Source of the DNA: CAYYSY01 sp964474355
GTDB lineage: Bacteria; Myxococcota_A; UBA9160; UBA4427
DNA: 64,000 nt
Assembly: GCA_964474355.1 (NCBI GenBank)
Contig: CAYYSY010000240.1
Coordinates: forward strand, 9,163-73,162
Direction: 5' to 3'
Shown in pieces: positions 44,417 to 53,780 of this stretch. A program made the position numbers and the translations under genes. The notes beneath the pieces are model-generated. The model searched no databases and was not told the DNA's origin. It saw nothing but the letters and a program-made list of their open reading frames with translations. Each line of letters starts with the position of its first letter. Position 1 is the stretch's first letter.

Positions 44417-45913
44417 TCACCACCACGACCAACCGCAGCTCGACTCCATCGCGACGTTGACCACGGCCTTCGCAGTCTGGCCCTCGATGCCGAGGTTGCG
44501 TGCAGCGCGACTCACGCAGGCGACGTAGCTCGGCTTGCTGCGGGCCCCGTCGCAGCTGCAGGCGTCGGCCACGTCGTGCTTGATCACCCAGAGAGCATCG
44601 TCGTTGCCCTGCCGGCTCGGGTGCTGGATGGCGACGTACCAGGTGAAGGGGTCGCGCGGGTCGAGCTTGAAGCCGCTCGGCTCGGAGCCGTAGGCACCCA
44701 GGCTCGCGAAGAGCGACACGTGTTCGGCCACGCCGTCCTCGTCCACGTCCACAGCCTGCCAGATGTCACCGGGATTCTCGTCTTCGATGATGAAGATGTT
44801 GCCTCCGGCGTCGGCCGCGAGGTTGTCGGGATCGTCGAGGCCGTAGTCCGCATCGGACGCGCCAGCGCCGACCGGGGTGTTGCCGAGGCGGTCGGGCGTG
44901 ACCTCACTGTTCACGAACTCGCGCACCATGGTGGTCGAGTCCGAGGTCAGCTCGATCGAGTACACGATGTTCGCGCAGGTGGCGGCGAAGTAGACGACCT
45001 CGTTGCCGCTGGCCAGCCGGCCGATGCTGAGGTCCTCGGGGCGGCAGTAGCCCGTGGCGCCGAGCTCGTCGGCCGCAGTGCGACCGCCGCGGGCGGTGAA
45101 GTCGAAGGGGTCGGCCGTCGTCAGCGCGACGTTCGCCGCATCCGTCATGGCGACCCACGCACCCGCGCCCACGGCGCCGTCGACGCCGCCGCCCGCCACG
45201 ACCATCACGAAGGTCTGGCCGTGGCTCAGGTCGCTCGCCGCGGCGGGTACGAACTTGTAGATCGAGCCCGAGCCGTTCTCATCGACGAAGTACATGTTGC
45301 CAGCGGTGTCGAACTGGATGCCCTCGTGCGAGACCGACGGGACGTTGCTCAGCCAGCGCCAGATGGCGTCGGCGGGGCTCGTGGCCGTGGTGGGGTTCGC
45401 CAGCTCGAAGAGCCGGCCGCCGCCGGTCCACTCCTCGGCGGTGAGCAGGGTGCCCGTCGGCGTCACGACCGCGGGGTCGAGTCCTCCGTAGTTGTCGTTC
45501 TGGTGATCCCAGCCGTCCGTCGGATCGGTGTCGAAGGCGGAGCCGGGGATGCCTTCGAGCAGGATCACGGCCTCGCCCGTGTCGCGGTTCAGGCGCGTCA
45601 CGCCGGCGCCGTTACCCACCTCGTGGGGGATGAAGACGAGCTCGGCGTCATCGCCCCCGAAGTCGATCATGTCCCAGTTGCCGAACGTCGCCGGGTAGAC
45701 CTCGCCCCGCGCCGCGAAGTCGGCTGCGAGGCTCGAGCGACTGGCGACGAACTCCTGGCTGTAGTTCGGCGGCACCGCGAAGGGTGCCGTCTGGAACGAC
45801 GCGGTGTCGGAGTTGGTGTTGGGCGTGGTCAGGGGCTCGAAGTAGCACCCCACCTGGGTGCCGATGGCCAGCAGGGCCGTACTCACGGCCGCATTCAGGA
45901 CACGCGTCTTCAT
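44417..45913 (-). CDS. PhoX/DUF839-family lipoprotein
   Basis: 498 residues; the ATG at 45913 is preferred because an AGAAGG lies ten bases upstream; an ATG nine codons earlier has none. Leader ends in IGTQVGC. PhoX-type motifs follow: GDDAELVFIPHEVGN, GTLLTAEEWTGGGRLFE, HEGIQFDTAGNMYFVDE, CRPEDLSIG and NIFIIEDENPGD. PhoX alkaline phosphatases use Ca and Fe ligands of this kind; the DUF839 family is broader, so phosphatase activity is probable but not proved. A C-terminal Cys-rich segment (CSCDGARSK, CGWSWW) is unusual. Confidence 0.75.
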   Translation of the reverse strand: MKTRVLNAAVSTALLAIGTQVGCYFEPLTTPNTNSDTASFQTAPFAVPPNYSQEFVASRSSLAADFAARGEVYPATFGNWDMIDFGGDDAELVFIPHEVGNGAGVTRLNRDTGEAVILLEGIPGSAFDTDPTDGWDHQNDNYGGLDPAVVTPTGTLLTAEEWTGGGRLFELANPTTATSPADAIWRWLSNVPSVSHEGIQFDTAGNMYFVDENGSGSIYKFVPAAASDLSHGQTFVMVVAGGGVDGAVGAGAWVAMTDAANVALTTADPFDFTARGGRTAADELGATGYCRPEDLSIGRLASGNEVVYFAATCANIVYSIELTSDSTTMVREFVNSEVTPDRLGNTPVGAGASDADYGLDDPDNLAADAGGNIFIIEDENPGDIWQAVDVDEDGVAEHVSLFASLGAYGSEPSGFKLDPRDPFTWYVAIQHPSRQGNDDALWVIKHDVADACSCDGARSKPSYVACVSRAARNLGIEGQTAKAVVNVAMESSCGWSWW

Positions 45914-45997
45914 CGAATCGAAACCTTCTTCACTCATCATGGTTCGCGTGCGGTCGAAACGAGAAGCTCACGTCTTCGAGAGCCACCGGCCCCACGG

Positions 45998-47254
45998 CTA
46001 GTCCACCGTGCCCTGGTTCACCTGAGCGCGCGCGACCGACGCGCGCACCACCGGAATCTCGTCGTCTTCGAGCGCGGGCATCCGCTTCTTTCTCTCGAGC
46101 GCTGCCTCCACGTAGGGCGCGAGCTCTTCGGCCTTGCTCGCCTCGCGCGCATCCCGGTCTGCAGCGAACTCGGGCAGCACCTCCTTCGAGAAGAGCTCGA
46201 GCGCATCGCAGATGTGCTCGTGGCGGTTGTTGCCGGCCTGCTGCATCAGGATCACCTGATCGACGCCCGAGGCCTGCATCGCGCGCAGGTGCGCCGCGAA
46301 GTCGTCCGGTGTTCCGATCCCCGGCGCGTGGCCGAACTGCGAGGGATCATCGGTCTTCGCCAGCTCGATGAGCTTCTCGGTCTTGCCCTCGCGCTCGGCC
46401 CGGAATCGCTTCCAGAGCTGTGACCGGCCCGGCACGCTGTCGCGCGCGACCAGCGACTGCAGCGCATAGCCGAAGAACTCGAAGCCCTCCTGCCCGCGGC
46501 GGATCGCCTCGACCCGGTCCTCGTGGATCGAGAACGACGACACCAGCGCGATGTTCGCGTTGACCGAGTGACCGATGGGAACGCACTGATCGCTCTTGAT
46601 GATGTCGTAGTAGATGCGGCTCCAGGCCCGCGCCTCTTCGGGATCGACGAACGAGAACGCCAGCGCGCCGAGACCCAGACTCGCCGCGACCTTGATCGTG
46701 TCGCGATTCGTGCACGCCATCCACATGGGGGGATGCGGCTTCTGCAGAGGCTTCGGGAGCACGTTGCGGCACGGCATCGAGAACGACTCACCCGCGTAGC
46801 CGGGATACGGGTCCATCACCATCATGTTCGCGATCTGCTCCGCCGCCTCGAGCGACATGGCGCGCTTGGTCTTCGCGGGAATGTCGAAGCCGTGCAGCTC
46901 GAGGCGCGTGGCGCCCTCGCCGATGCCGAAGTCGACGCGCCCGTCGGAGAGCAGATCGAGCGTCGCGATGCACTCGGCCGTCCGCGCCGGGTGGTTGTAG
47001 TTCGCGATCACCTGCCGGATGCCGTGCCCGAGCCGGATCCGCTCGGTACGCGACGCCGCAGCGGCCAGAAACACCTCGGGCGCCGAGGAGTGCGAGTACT
47101 CCTCGAGGAAGTGATGCTCGACCTCCCACGCGTAGTCGATGCCGAGCTCGTCGGCGAGCACGACCTGATCGAGCGCCTCGCCGAAGAGTCGATGCTCGGC
47201 TCCGTCGGGCCAGGGGCGGGGGAGCTGCATCTCGTAGAACACGCCGAATCGCAT
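45998..47254 (-). CDS. LLM-class flavin-dependent oxidoreductase (luciferase-like monooxygenase)
   Basis: 418 residues, ATG with GGAG five bases upstream. Luciferase-like landmarks: MRFGVFYEMQLPRPW, AWEVEHHFLEEYSHSSAPE, RIRLGHGIRQV, DGRVDFGIGEGATRLEL, KPHPPMWMACTN. It is longer than the F420 subgroup and resembles FMN-dependent monooxygenases, which need a flavin reductase. It is probably the last gene of the minus-strand catabolic cluster, downstream of amidohydrolases and a CoA ligase. Confidence 0.87.
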   Translation of the reverse strand: MRFGVFYEMQLPRPWPDGAEHRLFGEALDQVVLADELGIDYAWEVEHHFLEEYSHSSAPEVFLAAAASRTERIRLGHGIRQVIANYNHPARTAECIATLDLLSDGRVDFGIGEGATRLELHGFDIPAKTKRAMSLEAAEQIANMMVMDPYPGYAGESFSMPCRNVLPKPLQKPHPPMWMACTNRDTIKVAASLGLGALAFSFVDPEEARAWSRIYYDIIKSDQCVPIGHSVNANIALVSSFSIHEDRVEAIRRGQEGFEFFGYALQSLVARDSVPGRSQLWKRFRAEREGKTEKLIELAKTDDPSQFGHAPGIGTPDDFAAHLRAMQASGVDQVILMQQAGNNRHEHICDALELFSKEVLPEFAADRDAREASKAEELAPYVEAALERKKRMPALEDDEIPVVRASVARAQVNQGTVD

Positions 47255-47424
47255 GTGATCTCCTCAGTGGGGCACCAGCGCGGGGCCCGGACGCGTCGAG
47301 GCCTTCGAGCCCGTCGCGTGCTGACATGACATCCATACACGGGCCCGAAGCCCGAACGCAACTCGAACTTCCCGATCTCATCTGGAGGCGTCGCGACGAG
47401 AAGCGAGCCATCTCGGACTCCCCG

Positions 47425-48519
47425 CTATCGACGTCGCCTGCGCTTCGCCAGCACCTCGCGGCGGAAGCGCTGCACCACCGGCATCCGATCGATCCAGGGC
47501 GACGCGTCGCAGCGGGCGGGGTCGAGGGGGCTGGGCTTCCCTGCGAAGCCCGGCGGGATCTGAGTAACCCACTCGGGCGGGTCCTCGCTGTCGTCGAGGA
47601 AGTGGTACTCGTACGCCGGGACGCACAGGTCCTCGTCATGGATGACGTCGATGGCGCGCACGCCGTAGCTCGTGATCAGATTCGAGGTGACCTGGGGTGG
47701 AATGATCCAGACCTGCTTCGGTCCGGCCATGAACAGATACTGCACCTGTCGGTTCGTGGATACGATCCGGTAGCGGTCGACCACTCCACCATAGAGCCGG
47801 CTCTTCGACGTGCTCACCTCGAGGATGCCGCCGCCGAAGTCGGGCTCGAAGCCCCTCGTGAAGACGAGGGAGCCGGGATCGTTCGCGCGCGTGAAGCGTG
47901 CGATCGAGCGCCCCCGGTTCACCAGGTTGCGAGCATCCGAACGGGCCTTCTCCCGGGGTCCCGAGAAGTCGGCGAATGCGGCGATCCGGTCGTCGCCTCC
48001 GCGTCGCAGGATCCGCTCCACGGCCTGGTGATCCGTCGGGATCGAGCGTGCGTTTCGCAGAAGCGTCTCGAGCGCGGTCTGGATCTCGAGGGGCAGGTCG
48101 GTCGTCTCTTCGGCCGAGTAGCAGAACTCCTCTCCGTGCTCCGTCACCCAGCGGATCTCGCCCTTGCCGATCCAGTTCTCGGCCTCGGACCGCACGAAGT
48201 GCGAGGCCGACCTCCAGACCAGCGACACGTCCTTGTAGAAGATGCGCGGGTAGAGCGAGCGCCGGCGGCCCAGCCGCACGTAGGCGACGAAGAATCGGAT
48301 GTCCGGGTTCTGGCGAGCGTCGGTGAGGTAGTAGCGCGTGTCGGAGAGGTCGATGGCGTAGCGCGGGGTGTAGCGCGCGAGCGCTCGCTCCGGGTCGCTC
48401 CGGGCAGAGCCCGCCGGACGCAGCTGGAAGCCGGCTTCCAGCAGGTCCCGGAACTCGCGCCTGATCCGACCGGGTGTCCGTTCGTCCGGCCGAGAGGAGG
48501 GAATGACGTCCGGCAGCAT
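47425..48519 (-). CDS. Conserved protein of unknown function
   Basis: 364 residues, cytoplasmic by appearance, with ATG preceded by GGAGAG at five bases. I do not recognise the family. Notable are many Arg residues and a very basic C-terminus (KRRRRR), tryptophan-rich strands (DVSLVWRSASHFVRSE, KGEIRWVTEHGEEFCYS), and a late PEWVTQIPPGFAGKPSPLD segment. Gaps of about 85 and 170 bases separate it from its neighbours in the catabolic cluster, so it may or may not be co-transcribed. Confidence 0.55.
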   Translation of the reverse strand: MLPDVIPSSRPDERTPGRIRREFRDLLEAGFQLRPAGSARSDPERALARYTPRYAIDLSDTRYYLTDARQNPDIRFFVAYVRLGRRRSLYPRIFYKDVSLVWRSASHFVRSEAENWIGKGEIRWVTEHGEEFCYSAEETTDLPLEIQTALETLLRNARSIPTDHQAVERILRRGGDDRIAAFADFSGPREKARSDARNLVNRGRSIARFTRANDPGSLVFTRGFEPDFGGGILEVSTSKSRLYGGVVDRYRIVSTNRQVQYLFMAGPKQVWIIPPQVTSNLITSYGVRAIDVIHDEDLCVPAYEYHFLDDSEDPPEWVTQIPPGFAGKPSPLDPARCDASPWIDRMPVVQRFRREVLAKRRRRR

Positions 48520-48604
48520 GAGCTCTCCGTTCAGGTCTCGACGGTGATGCGCTCCCAGCCCTTCGAGGACCGGCGAGCTCAGGATACCGGGTCGATCTCG
48601 GGAA

Positions 48605-49411
48605 TCATCCGAGACTCCGCCAGACCGATCGGGGCGTCGTCACGAAGCACCGCTCACGCTCCGAGCTCGAGAGCCGCGAGAAGCTGCGCTCGGCGAGCTC
48701 GACGAGCTCGACGTACGAGCGGTCGTGCGTCTGGCTGAAGTCGGAGCCCCACATCACCCGCTCTGCCCCGAAGTGCCCGACCAACGCGGTCACGAACGCC
48801 TCGGCATCGGTGCCGGCCGACTCGAGCACGACCGAAGACACCTTGCAGAGCAGGTTCGGCTCGCTCGCGAGCTCGAAGAGCGGGGCGGGGTCCGAAGCGT
48901 CGGGAAAGGCGCAGTGGTCGAGAGACACGCGCACGTCCGGGAAGCGCCGCAGCACGCTCCGCAGCTCCTCCAGCTGGCTCGCGAAGATCGTGGCGATTAC
49001 GTGGGCTCCCAGGCTCGCGGCCTCCTCCCACAGCGGGAACGTGCTCGGGTCCGTGAGCCAGGAAGACCCGTCGCCGGCCAACGCGAAGAGCCGCACGCCG
49101 TGCATGCCCCGGTCCGAGATCCAGTAGCGGAGCGTCTCCACGGCGTCGTCCGCGACGGCGTCGATACAGCACGCGCTGGCGAACCGCCCCGGATGCGCCA
49201 CCCCTGCATCGGCCGCGTAGTCGTTGTCGTACGTATAGGCGCCGACCGCCTGCACGAGCACCGCCTGGGCGACGCCGGCCTCGTCCATGCAGGCGGCCAG
49301 CTCCTCGGCGGTATGGGGCGCTTCGAGATACCACTCTCCCGAGAGCTTCCGGGGATTCAGCGGGTACCGCTGCTTGTCGGCGCCAACGACGTGGGTATGG
49401 GTATCGATCAC
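48605..49411 (-). CDS. Amidohydrolase family (amidohydrolase_2) protein
   Basis: 268 residues. GTG shares bases with the upstream stop (GTGA). The metal-binding VIDTHTHVVG gives HxH; SLDHCAFPDASDP and the C-terminal WGSDFSQTHD (catalytic Asp) complete a canonical amidohydrolase_2 site. Relatives are TIM-barrel hydrolases or decarboxylases such as lactonases of 2-pyrone-4,6-dicarboxylate. It is the most canonical of the four amidohydrolase_2 proteins in this cluster. Substrate unknown. Confidence 0.85.
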   Translation of the reverse strand: MIDTHTHVVGADKQRYPLNPRKLSGEWYLEAPHTAEELAACMDEAGVAQAVLVQAVGAYTYDNDYAADAGVAHPGRFASACCIDAVADDAVETLRYWISDRGMHGVRLFALAGDGSSWLTDPSTFPLWEEAASLGAHVIATIFASQLEELRSVLRRFPDVRVSLDHCAFPDASDPAPLFELASEPNLLCKVSSVVLESAGTDAEAFVTALVGHFGAERVMWGSDFSQTHDRSYVELVELAERSFSRLSSSERERCFVTTPRSVWRSLG

Positions 49412-49803
49412 TCGACCGACATGGCGGCTTCGCCCCTGCGAATGGTGAGGAACTCCATCCCGTCCGGGCCACAGGTGAACCCGTAGCGGTAGCCGGCGTG
49501 GATCACGATCGAATCGTCGCCGCCGAGCGAGGCCACGCCGTCGTCGAACTCGCAGCCGCCCTTCAAGACGATCATCAGCTCGTCGTGGTCGTGGTGATGG
49601 GGCGGAACCCGGAAGCCCGCAGGCAGCAGCGAGCGGTTCATGAAGAAGCCCCCCTCCCCTCGCGCGAGCTTCTTGCGCCGGGCCCCGCTCTTCTTCGCCT
49701 GCGCGACCAGCTCCTTCGGCGGCTCCGTCCCGGGTCTGGCAGTCCGCAGGACGTCGTCCCAGTCGATCTGTTGGTAGATGAGTACGGTCGGCTCCTCGGC
49801 CAT
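49408..49803 (-). CDS. Cupin-domain protein
   Basis: 131 residues. Cupin motif 1 PPHHHDHDELMIVLKGGCE supplies three His and Glu metal ligands, and GHAGYRYGFTCGPDGMEF type second motif follows (IVIHAGYRYGF). Start ATG at 49803 overlaps the stop of the upstream gene (TGATG); a GTG one codon earlier is possible. Likely a small metal-dependent dioxygenase or a sensor for the pathway. Confidence 0.78.
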   Translation of the reverse strand: MAEEPTVLIYQQIDWDDVLRTARPGTEPPKELVAQAKKSGARRKKLARGEGGFFMNRSLLPAGFRVPPHHHDHDELMIVLKGGCEFDDGVASLGGDDSIVIHAGYRYGFTCGPDGMEFLTIRRGEAAMSVE

Positions 49804-50315
49804 CACCTCTCTCCTCCGGCGAGCGCAACCTCGGCCGCTCGTGCGAGCTTCTCCACCTCGACGAGAGATGCGGCGACCTGGCCGGAATCGAGCTTCGAGG
49901 CCAGCGCTCGCCCTCCCGCGTGCTCGAGCATCGGCACGAGCCGATCGCGAATCTGCGCGAGTGCCCAGGGCAACATGGGCCCGTGCGCGACACGGTCGAA
50001 GTCGATGATCGTCTGGCTCTCGCCGGCCTTGTCGATGTAGTGGTAGTGCGGCTCCTGCTCGAACAGGTCGAAGCGCAGATACTCGTGGTCGTCCTCGATG
50101 CCGACGACGTGCAACGACACACCGTTGTCCTGCACGGCGGCACCGTCGAGGGCCTGTTGGATCTCGTCCATCTGCTCGCCCTCGTAGTTGGCTTCGAGCC
50201 CTGCCTCGTCGAGCAGGCGGTACTCGACGCCGATGCGGATCGCGCCCGCGTCCACCCAGGTGGTATGCGCGGGGTCCGGCGGGATGGGCGGAACGGTGTA
50301 GACGGTGCCTGTCAC
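49803..50315 (-). CDS. Unknown conserved protein of the catabolic cluster
   Basis: 170 residues. GTG start shares bases with the upstream stop (GTGA). Cytoplasmic, acidic. A conserved-looking EPHYHYIDKAGESQ motif and an IDFDRVAHGPMLPWAL segment are visible; I do not recognise a family name with certainty. Its tight coupling on both sides to a cupin and an amidohydrolase indicates a direct part in the pathway. The His-rich HYHY could bind metal. Confidence 0.6.
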   Translation of the reverse strand: MTGTVYTVPPIPPDPAHTTWVDAGAIRIGVEYRLLDEAGLEANYEGEQMDEIQQALDGAAVQDNGVSLHVVGIEDDHEYLRFDLFEQEPHYHYIDKAGESQTIIDFDRVAHGPMLPWALAQIRDRLVPMLEHAGGRALASKLDSGQVAASLVEVEKLARAAEVALAGGER

Positions 50316-51181
50316 CTGGGCTCCTCCTGTTCGAGCCGCCCGAAGACGCGGTGGGCGGTGCCCGAAAGCAACGACTCGCGAGCGGGTTCCGAAAGCTCGA
50401 CCTCGGCGAGCCTCGCGAGCGCGTGACGGTGTCCGACGACCGGAAAGCTCGTCCCGAGCATCACCTTGCCGCGACCCGCACCGCCGATGAAGCGGATCAG
50501 CTCGGCGGACCAGTGGTGCGGCGGGAAGGCGGCCGTTCCGAGAAAGACGTTCGCGTGCTTGCCCGCCATCGCCAGGGCTTCTTCGACCCACGGCCAGCCG
50601 GTATGAGACAGCACGAAGTCGACGCTCTCGAAATAGAGGGCGGGCGCATCGATGCCGATCGGGCGACCGCACGCGCTGGGCTCGCGTCCGCCGGAGGCCC
50701 CAGCCTGCATCACCACGGGCACGTCGTGCTCGGCGGCGAGCGCGTAGTATGGGTAGTAGTCCCGGTGGTCGAAGCCGCGGTTCCAGCTGTGCGTGTGGAT
50801 CTGCAGACCGACGAAGCTCGCGTGGGACAACGCCTCGGCCGCGCGGCGAAGGCCGCGGGCTCCCATCGTCGGGTCGATGGTGAAGAGCCCGGCGAAGCGA
50901 CGGGGGTGCTTGCCGGCCCACTCGACCACGTCCTCGAATCGGGTCGTGAAGAGCGCGTAGTCGGTGGGCTCCGCCGTGTCGGGTACGTCTGCGGAGGGCA
51001 AGAGCAGCGCCTGGACGCCGATCTCGTCCATCCGGGCGACCATGGTCTCGACGTCGGCGAACGAGTCGTCGTCACGGCGACGGATCTTCAGCGGGATCCC
51101 CTGCGCCGCGATCGCCGCGTCCCAGCGTTCGAGCCGATCCGGCGTGAAGGCGTTGCACCAGTAGTCGATCCAGCCGCTCAT
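50312..51181 (-). CDS. Amidohydrolase_2-like protein lacking the HxH metal motif
   Basis: 289 residues. Fold landmarks are visible: LFTIDPTMGARGL, GLQIHTHSW, VDFVLSHTGWPW, KVMLGTSFPV. However, the N-terminal strand reads IDYWCNAF instead of DxHxH, and the C-terminal catalytic Asp position reads GTSFP instead of GSDFP. It may be a non-metal or non-catalytic relative, possibly a partner subunit. ATG overlaps the stop of the CoA-ligase gene (ATGA). Confidence 0.75.
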   Translation of the reverse strand: MSGWIDYWCNAFTPDRLERWDAAIAAQGIPLKIRRRDDDSFADVETMVARMDEIGVQALLLPSADVPDTAEPTDYALFTTRFEDVVEWAGKHPRRFAGLFTIDPTMGARGLRRAAEALSHASFVGLQIHTHSWNRGFDHRDYYPYYALAAEHDVPVVMQAGASGGREPSACGRPIGIDAPALYFESVDFVLSHTGWPWVEEALAMAGKHANVFLGTAAFPPHHWSAELIRFIGGAGRGKVMLGTSFPVVGHRHALARLAEVELSEPARESLLSGTAHRVFGRLEQEEPR

Positions 51182-52560
51182 TCGCGTTCGTCCCTGAACC
51201 GCTTCGGCTTGGGCGAGGTGTGCAGCTCGGTCCAGGCGTCGAGATCCCCGGGCGACGCGACCTCCACGCCGATCCGCACGCCGAGGCGCTCCTTGAGGCG
51301 CGCCTCCGCGTCGGCCGCGATGTCGGCGCGCGCCGACTCGGCGTGGCGCGTCACCACGTGCACCACCATCTCGTCCCGGTTGCCGTCGCGCGTGGCCCGC
51401 ACGAAGTAGTCGGCCTCGAGCCGCGGGTCGTCGAGGGCGATCTCCCCGATCGCCTCAGGCCAGACGTTCACGCCGCGCAGCTTCACCATGTTGTCGCCGC
51501 GACCGGCGAACGGGCCCATCCGCCGAAGCCAGCTTCCACACTCGCACTGCTCGCGCGGGTAGAGGACGGAGAGGTCCTGGATGTCGTAGCGGAACTGCGG
51601 ACTCCCCGTCTTGTAGATCTCGGTGATGCAGATCGAGCCGGGCTCACCTTCGGCCACCGGCTCCCCGGTCTCGGGGTCGACGATCTGCACCACGAACGCG
51701 TCCTCGAAGATGTGCAGACCCTGACGCGCCGGGCACTCGACCGAGACCCACTGCACCTCGTGGAATCCGTAGGACTGGTAGTTCGGGGCCCCCCAGACGG
51801 CCTCGAGCTTCTCGCGGTCGCCGATGTTCGGCAGTGCGCGGATGTTGAGGTCGGTCTTCGGGTCGAGCCCCATCTCGCGGGCGACGTCGGCGAGATGCAG
51901 CAGGTAGTCGCCCGTCGTGAGGATCGCCGTCGCCTGGTACTGGTGCGCGAGCTCGATCTGACGACGGCTGCTCGTCACGTTGCCCGTGCCCGTCGTGAGC
52001 ACCACGCAGTTGAGCCACTTGTGGAGCGCCTCGTCGAAGGCGAACGCGCCGTTGTGGGTCGAGTACGCCCAGGCGTTGAGTACGACGTCACCCGGACGAA
52101 CGCCCTGCAGGTAGAGCGCGCGCGCCATCAGGATCGCACCCGCCTCCCTGTCCCACTGCGTGTACAGGGTCGGCCGGGGGGCGCCCGTGGTGGCCCCCGA
52201 CATGAACACGCGTACCGGGCTCTCGAGCACGCCTTCGAGGGATGCACCCTGATAGTCCCCCAGCGGCGGATGCGCCTCGATGCTCTTGCGGATGTCGTCG
52301 ACCCGGTAGGCCGGAAACCGCGAGAGATCGTCGAGCGACTGGAGATCCGCGGGCGAGACGCCGGCCTCATCGAAGCGGCGACGGAAGAACGGCACGGCGT
52401 AGGCACTCTTCACCCGGGCCTGGAGCCGCTCGAGCTGTCGCTTCTCGATCACGCCCGGCTCGGCGAGCCAGTCGCCCTCGAAGTACTCGGGCGGCGGCGC
52501 GTGCGCGCGCATCAACGCTTCGTAGTCGACGACCTCGAAGGGCCTGCGAAAGCTCCCCAC
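51178..52560 (-). CDS. Phenylacetate-CoA ligase-like AMP-forming acyl/aryl-CoA synthetase
   Basis: 460 residues; GTG with GGAGAG seven bases upstream, two bases after the preceding stop. PaaK-type motifs: FMSGATTGAPRPTLYTQW (ATP loop), NIGDREKLEAVWG, YGFHEVQ, YDIQDLSVL, and GRGDNMVKLRGVNVWPEAI (hinge). A C-terminal domain and PKPKRF complete the adenylate-forming layout. It would activate an aromatic or organic acid to its CoA thioester with ATP, after hydrolysis by the neighbouring amidohydrolases. The substrate is not predicted. Confidence 0.87.
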   Translation of the reverse strand: MGSFRRPFEVVDYEALMRAHAPPPEYFEGDWLAEPGVIEKRQLERLQARVKSAYAVPFFRRRFDEAGVSPADLQSLDDLSRFPAYRVDDIRKSIEAHPPLGDYQGASLEGVLESPVRVFMSGATTGAPRPTLYTQWDREAGAILMARALYLQGVRPGDVVLNAWAYSTHNGAFAFDEALHKWLNCVVLTTGTGNVTSSRRQIELAHQYQATAILTTGDYLLHLADVAREMGLDPKTDLNIRALPNIGDREKLEAVWGAPNYQSYGFHEVQWVSVECPARQGLHIFEDAFVVQIVDPETGEPVAEGEPGSICITEIYKTGSPQFRYDIQDLSVLYPREQCECGSWLRRMGPFAGRGDNMVKLRGVNVWPEAIGEIALDDPRLEADYFVRATRDGNRDEMVVHVVTRHAESARADIAADAEARLKERLGVRIGVEVASPGDLDAWTELHTSPKPKRFRDERE

Positions 52561-52562
52561 GG

Positions 52563-53738
52563 CTAGCTCTCCAGTCCTTCCGGTGAAGAGTCGAACGTCT
52601 GGGGCATGTGGCTGTCCGGGAATCGATAGAAGTCGACCGCATTGTCCCAGAGGATCTTGCGCTTGCTCTCTTCGGATAGACGCTCCTGCCCGAGGAACGT
52701 CTCCACCGCGTGCGGGTACTTCGAGTCGGGGTGGGGGTAGTCGGTCTCGAAGAGGATGTGCGTGTCGCCCAGCTCCTCGATCGTGTGGTAGACGAGATGC
52801 TCGTCGCACTCGGTCGTGACCCAGATGTTCTGCTTGAAGTACTCGATCGGGTCCTTGGTGCACTCGGGGGTCTCGAGCCAGCCCGCCAGCTCTACGTGCT
52901 CTTCGATGCGGTGCAGCCATGAGGGCACCCAGGCCGAGCCCGCTTCCATGTACGCGACCCGAAGCCGGGGAAAGCGCTCGTAGACGCCGTTCACGATCAT
53001 CGAGAGCATCGCCATCTGCGCCTCCATCGGATGCACGCAGGTATGCCACTCCACGAAGCTCTCGAAGCGATCGTTGCCCGCGGACGTCCCTGCCAGCCCC
53101 ATGAACTCGTGGGTCCCGAACGCGACGTCGAGATCCTGGAGCAGCTCCCAGAGCGGGTCGTAGTAGCGATCGCCGAGCGTGCGGTGATCGAAGGGATTCG
53201 GCCGCGCCCAGAAGCATCGTGTGCCGAGGTGCTCGTATGCGTACTGCACCTCCTCGACCGCACGGGTGATGTCGCCGAGCGGCACCGGACCCGCAGCGAG
53301 CACCATGCCTCCAGAGGTCTCGCGCATCTCCTCGGCCCAGCGGTTGTAGGCCCGCGCCATGCCGGCTTGCAGGTCGGGATCGATCCCGTCGACCCACATG
53401 TCGTAGCCCGGCCCGAAGAGCACCATCACGTCGACGCCCTCGACCCGGCCCGACTCCGCCACGCTCGCGCCGTCGAAGCCCTTGTCGACCACCGCGCCGT
53501 ACTTCTCGCGCATGGCTTCGGTGGTCCAGCGCACGGCTTCCTGCTGCCGGCCGTACAGGGTCTTGTGACTCTGCGTGTAGCGGCCATCGACGGTGGCGGG
53601 GCGGAACCGGTCCATCCCCTCGAAGGGCTGCCTCCACGAGACCCGCGACTGATAGCGCTCGTCGAGGAAGCGCTCCCAGAGGTTCTTGGGCTCGACCACG
53701 TGGGCGTCGGCGTCGAAGATCTTGAAACCGTTTCGCAT
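52563..53738 (-). CDS. Amidohydrolase_2 family protein (DADxH type)
   Basis: 391 residues. The N-terminal metal segment reads FDADAHVVEP, the D-x-D-x-H variant common in this subgroup. Core His in HTCVHPMEAQ and the C-terminal FETDYPHPDSKYP supply further ligands and the catalytic Asp. The DxHPxSxYP type tail is seen in decarboxylases of the amidohydrolase family. Neighbour of the CoA ligase and a cupin. It probably acts on an aromatic intermediate. Confidence 0.85.
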   Translation of the reverse strand: MRNGFKIFDADAHVVEPKNLWERFLDERYQSRVSWRQPFEGMDRFRPATVDGRYTQSHKTLYGRQQEAVRWTTEAMREKYGAVVDKGFDGASVAESGRVEGVDVMVLFGPGYDMWVDGIDPDLQAGMARAYNRWAEEMRETSGGMVLAAGPVPLGDITRAVEEVQYAYEHLGTRCFWARPNPFDHRTLGDRYYDPLWELLQDLDVAFGTHEFMGLAGTSAGNDRFESFVEWHTCVHPMEAQMAMLSMIVNGVYERFPRLRVAYMEAGSAWVPSWLHRIEEHVELAGWLETPECTKDPIEYFKQNIWVTTECDEHLVYHTIEELGDTHILFETDYPHPDSKYPHAVETFLGQERLSEESKRKILWDNAVDFYRFPDSHMPQTFDSSPEGLES

Positions 53739-53780
53739 GACTGTGTTGCTCCGTTTCGCAGCCTCGAGGGCTTCGCTGGA

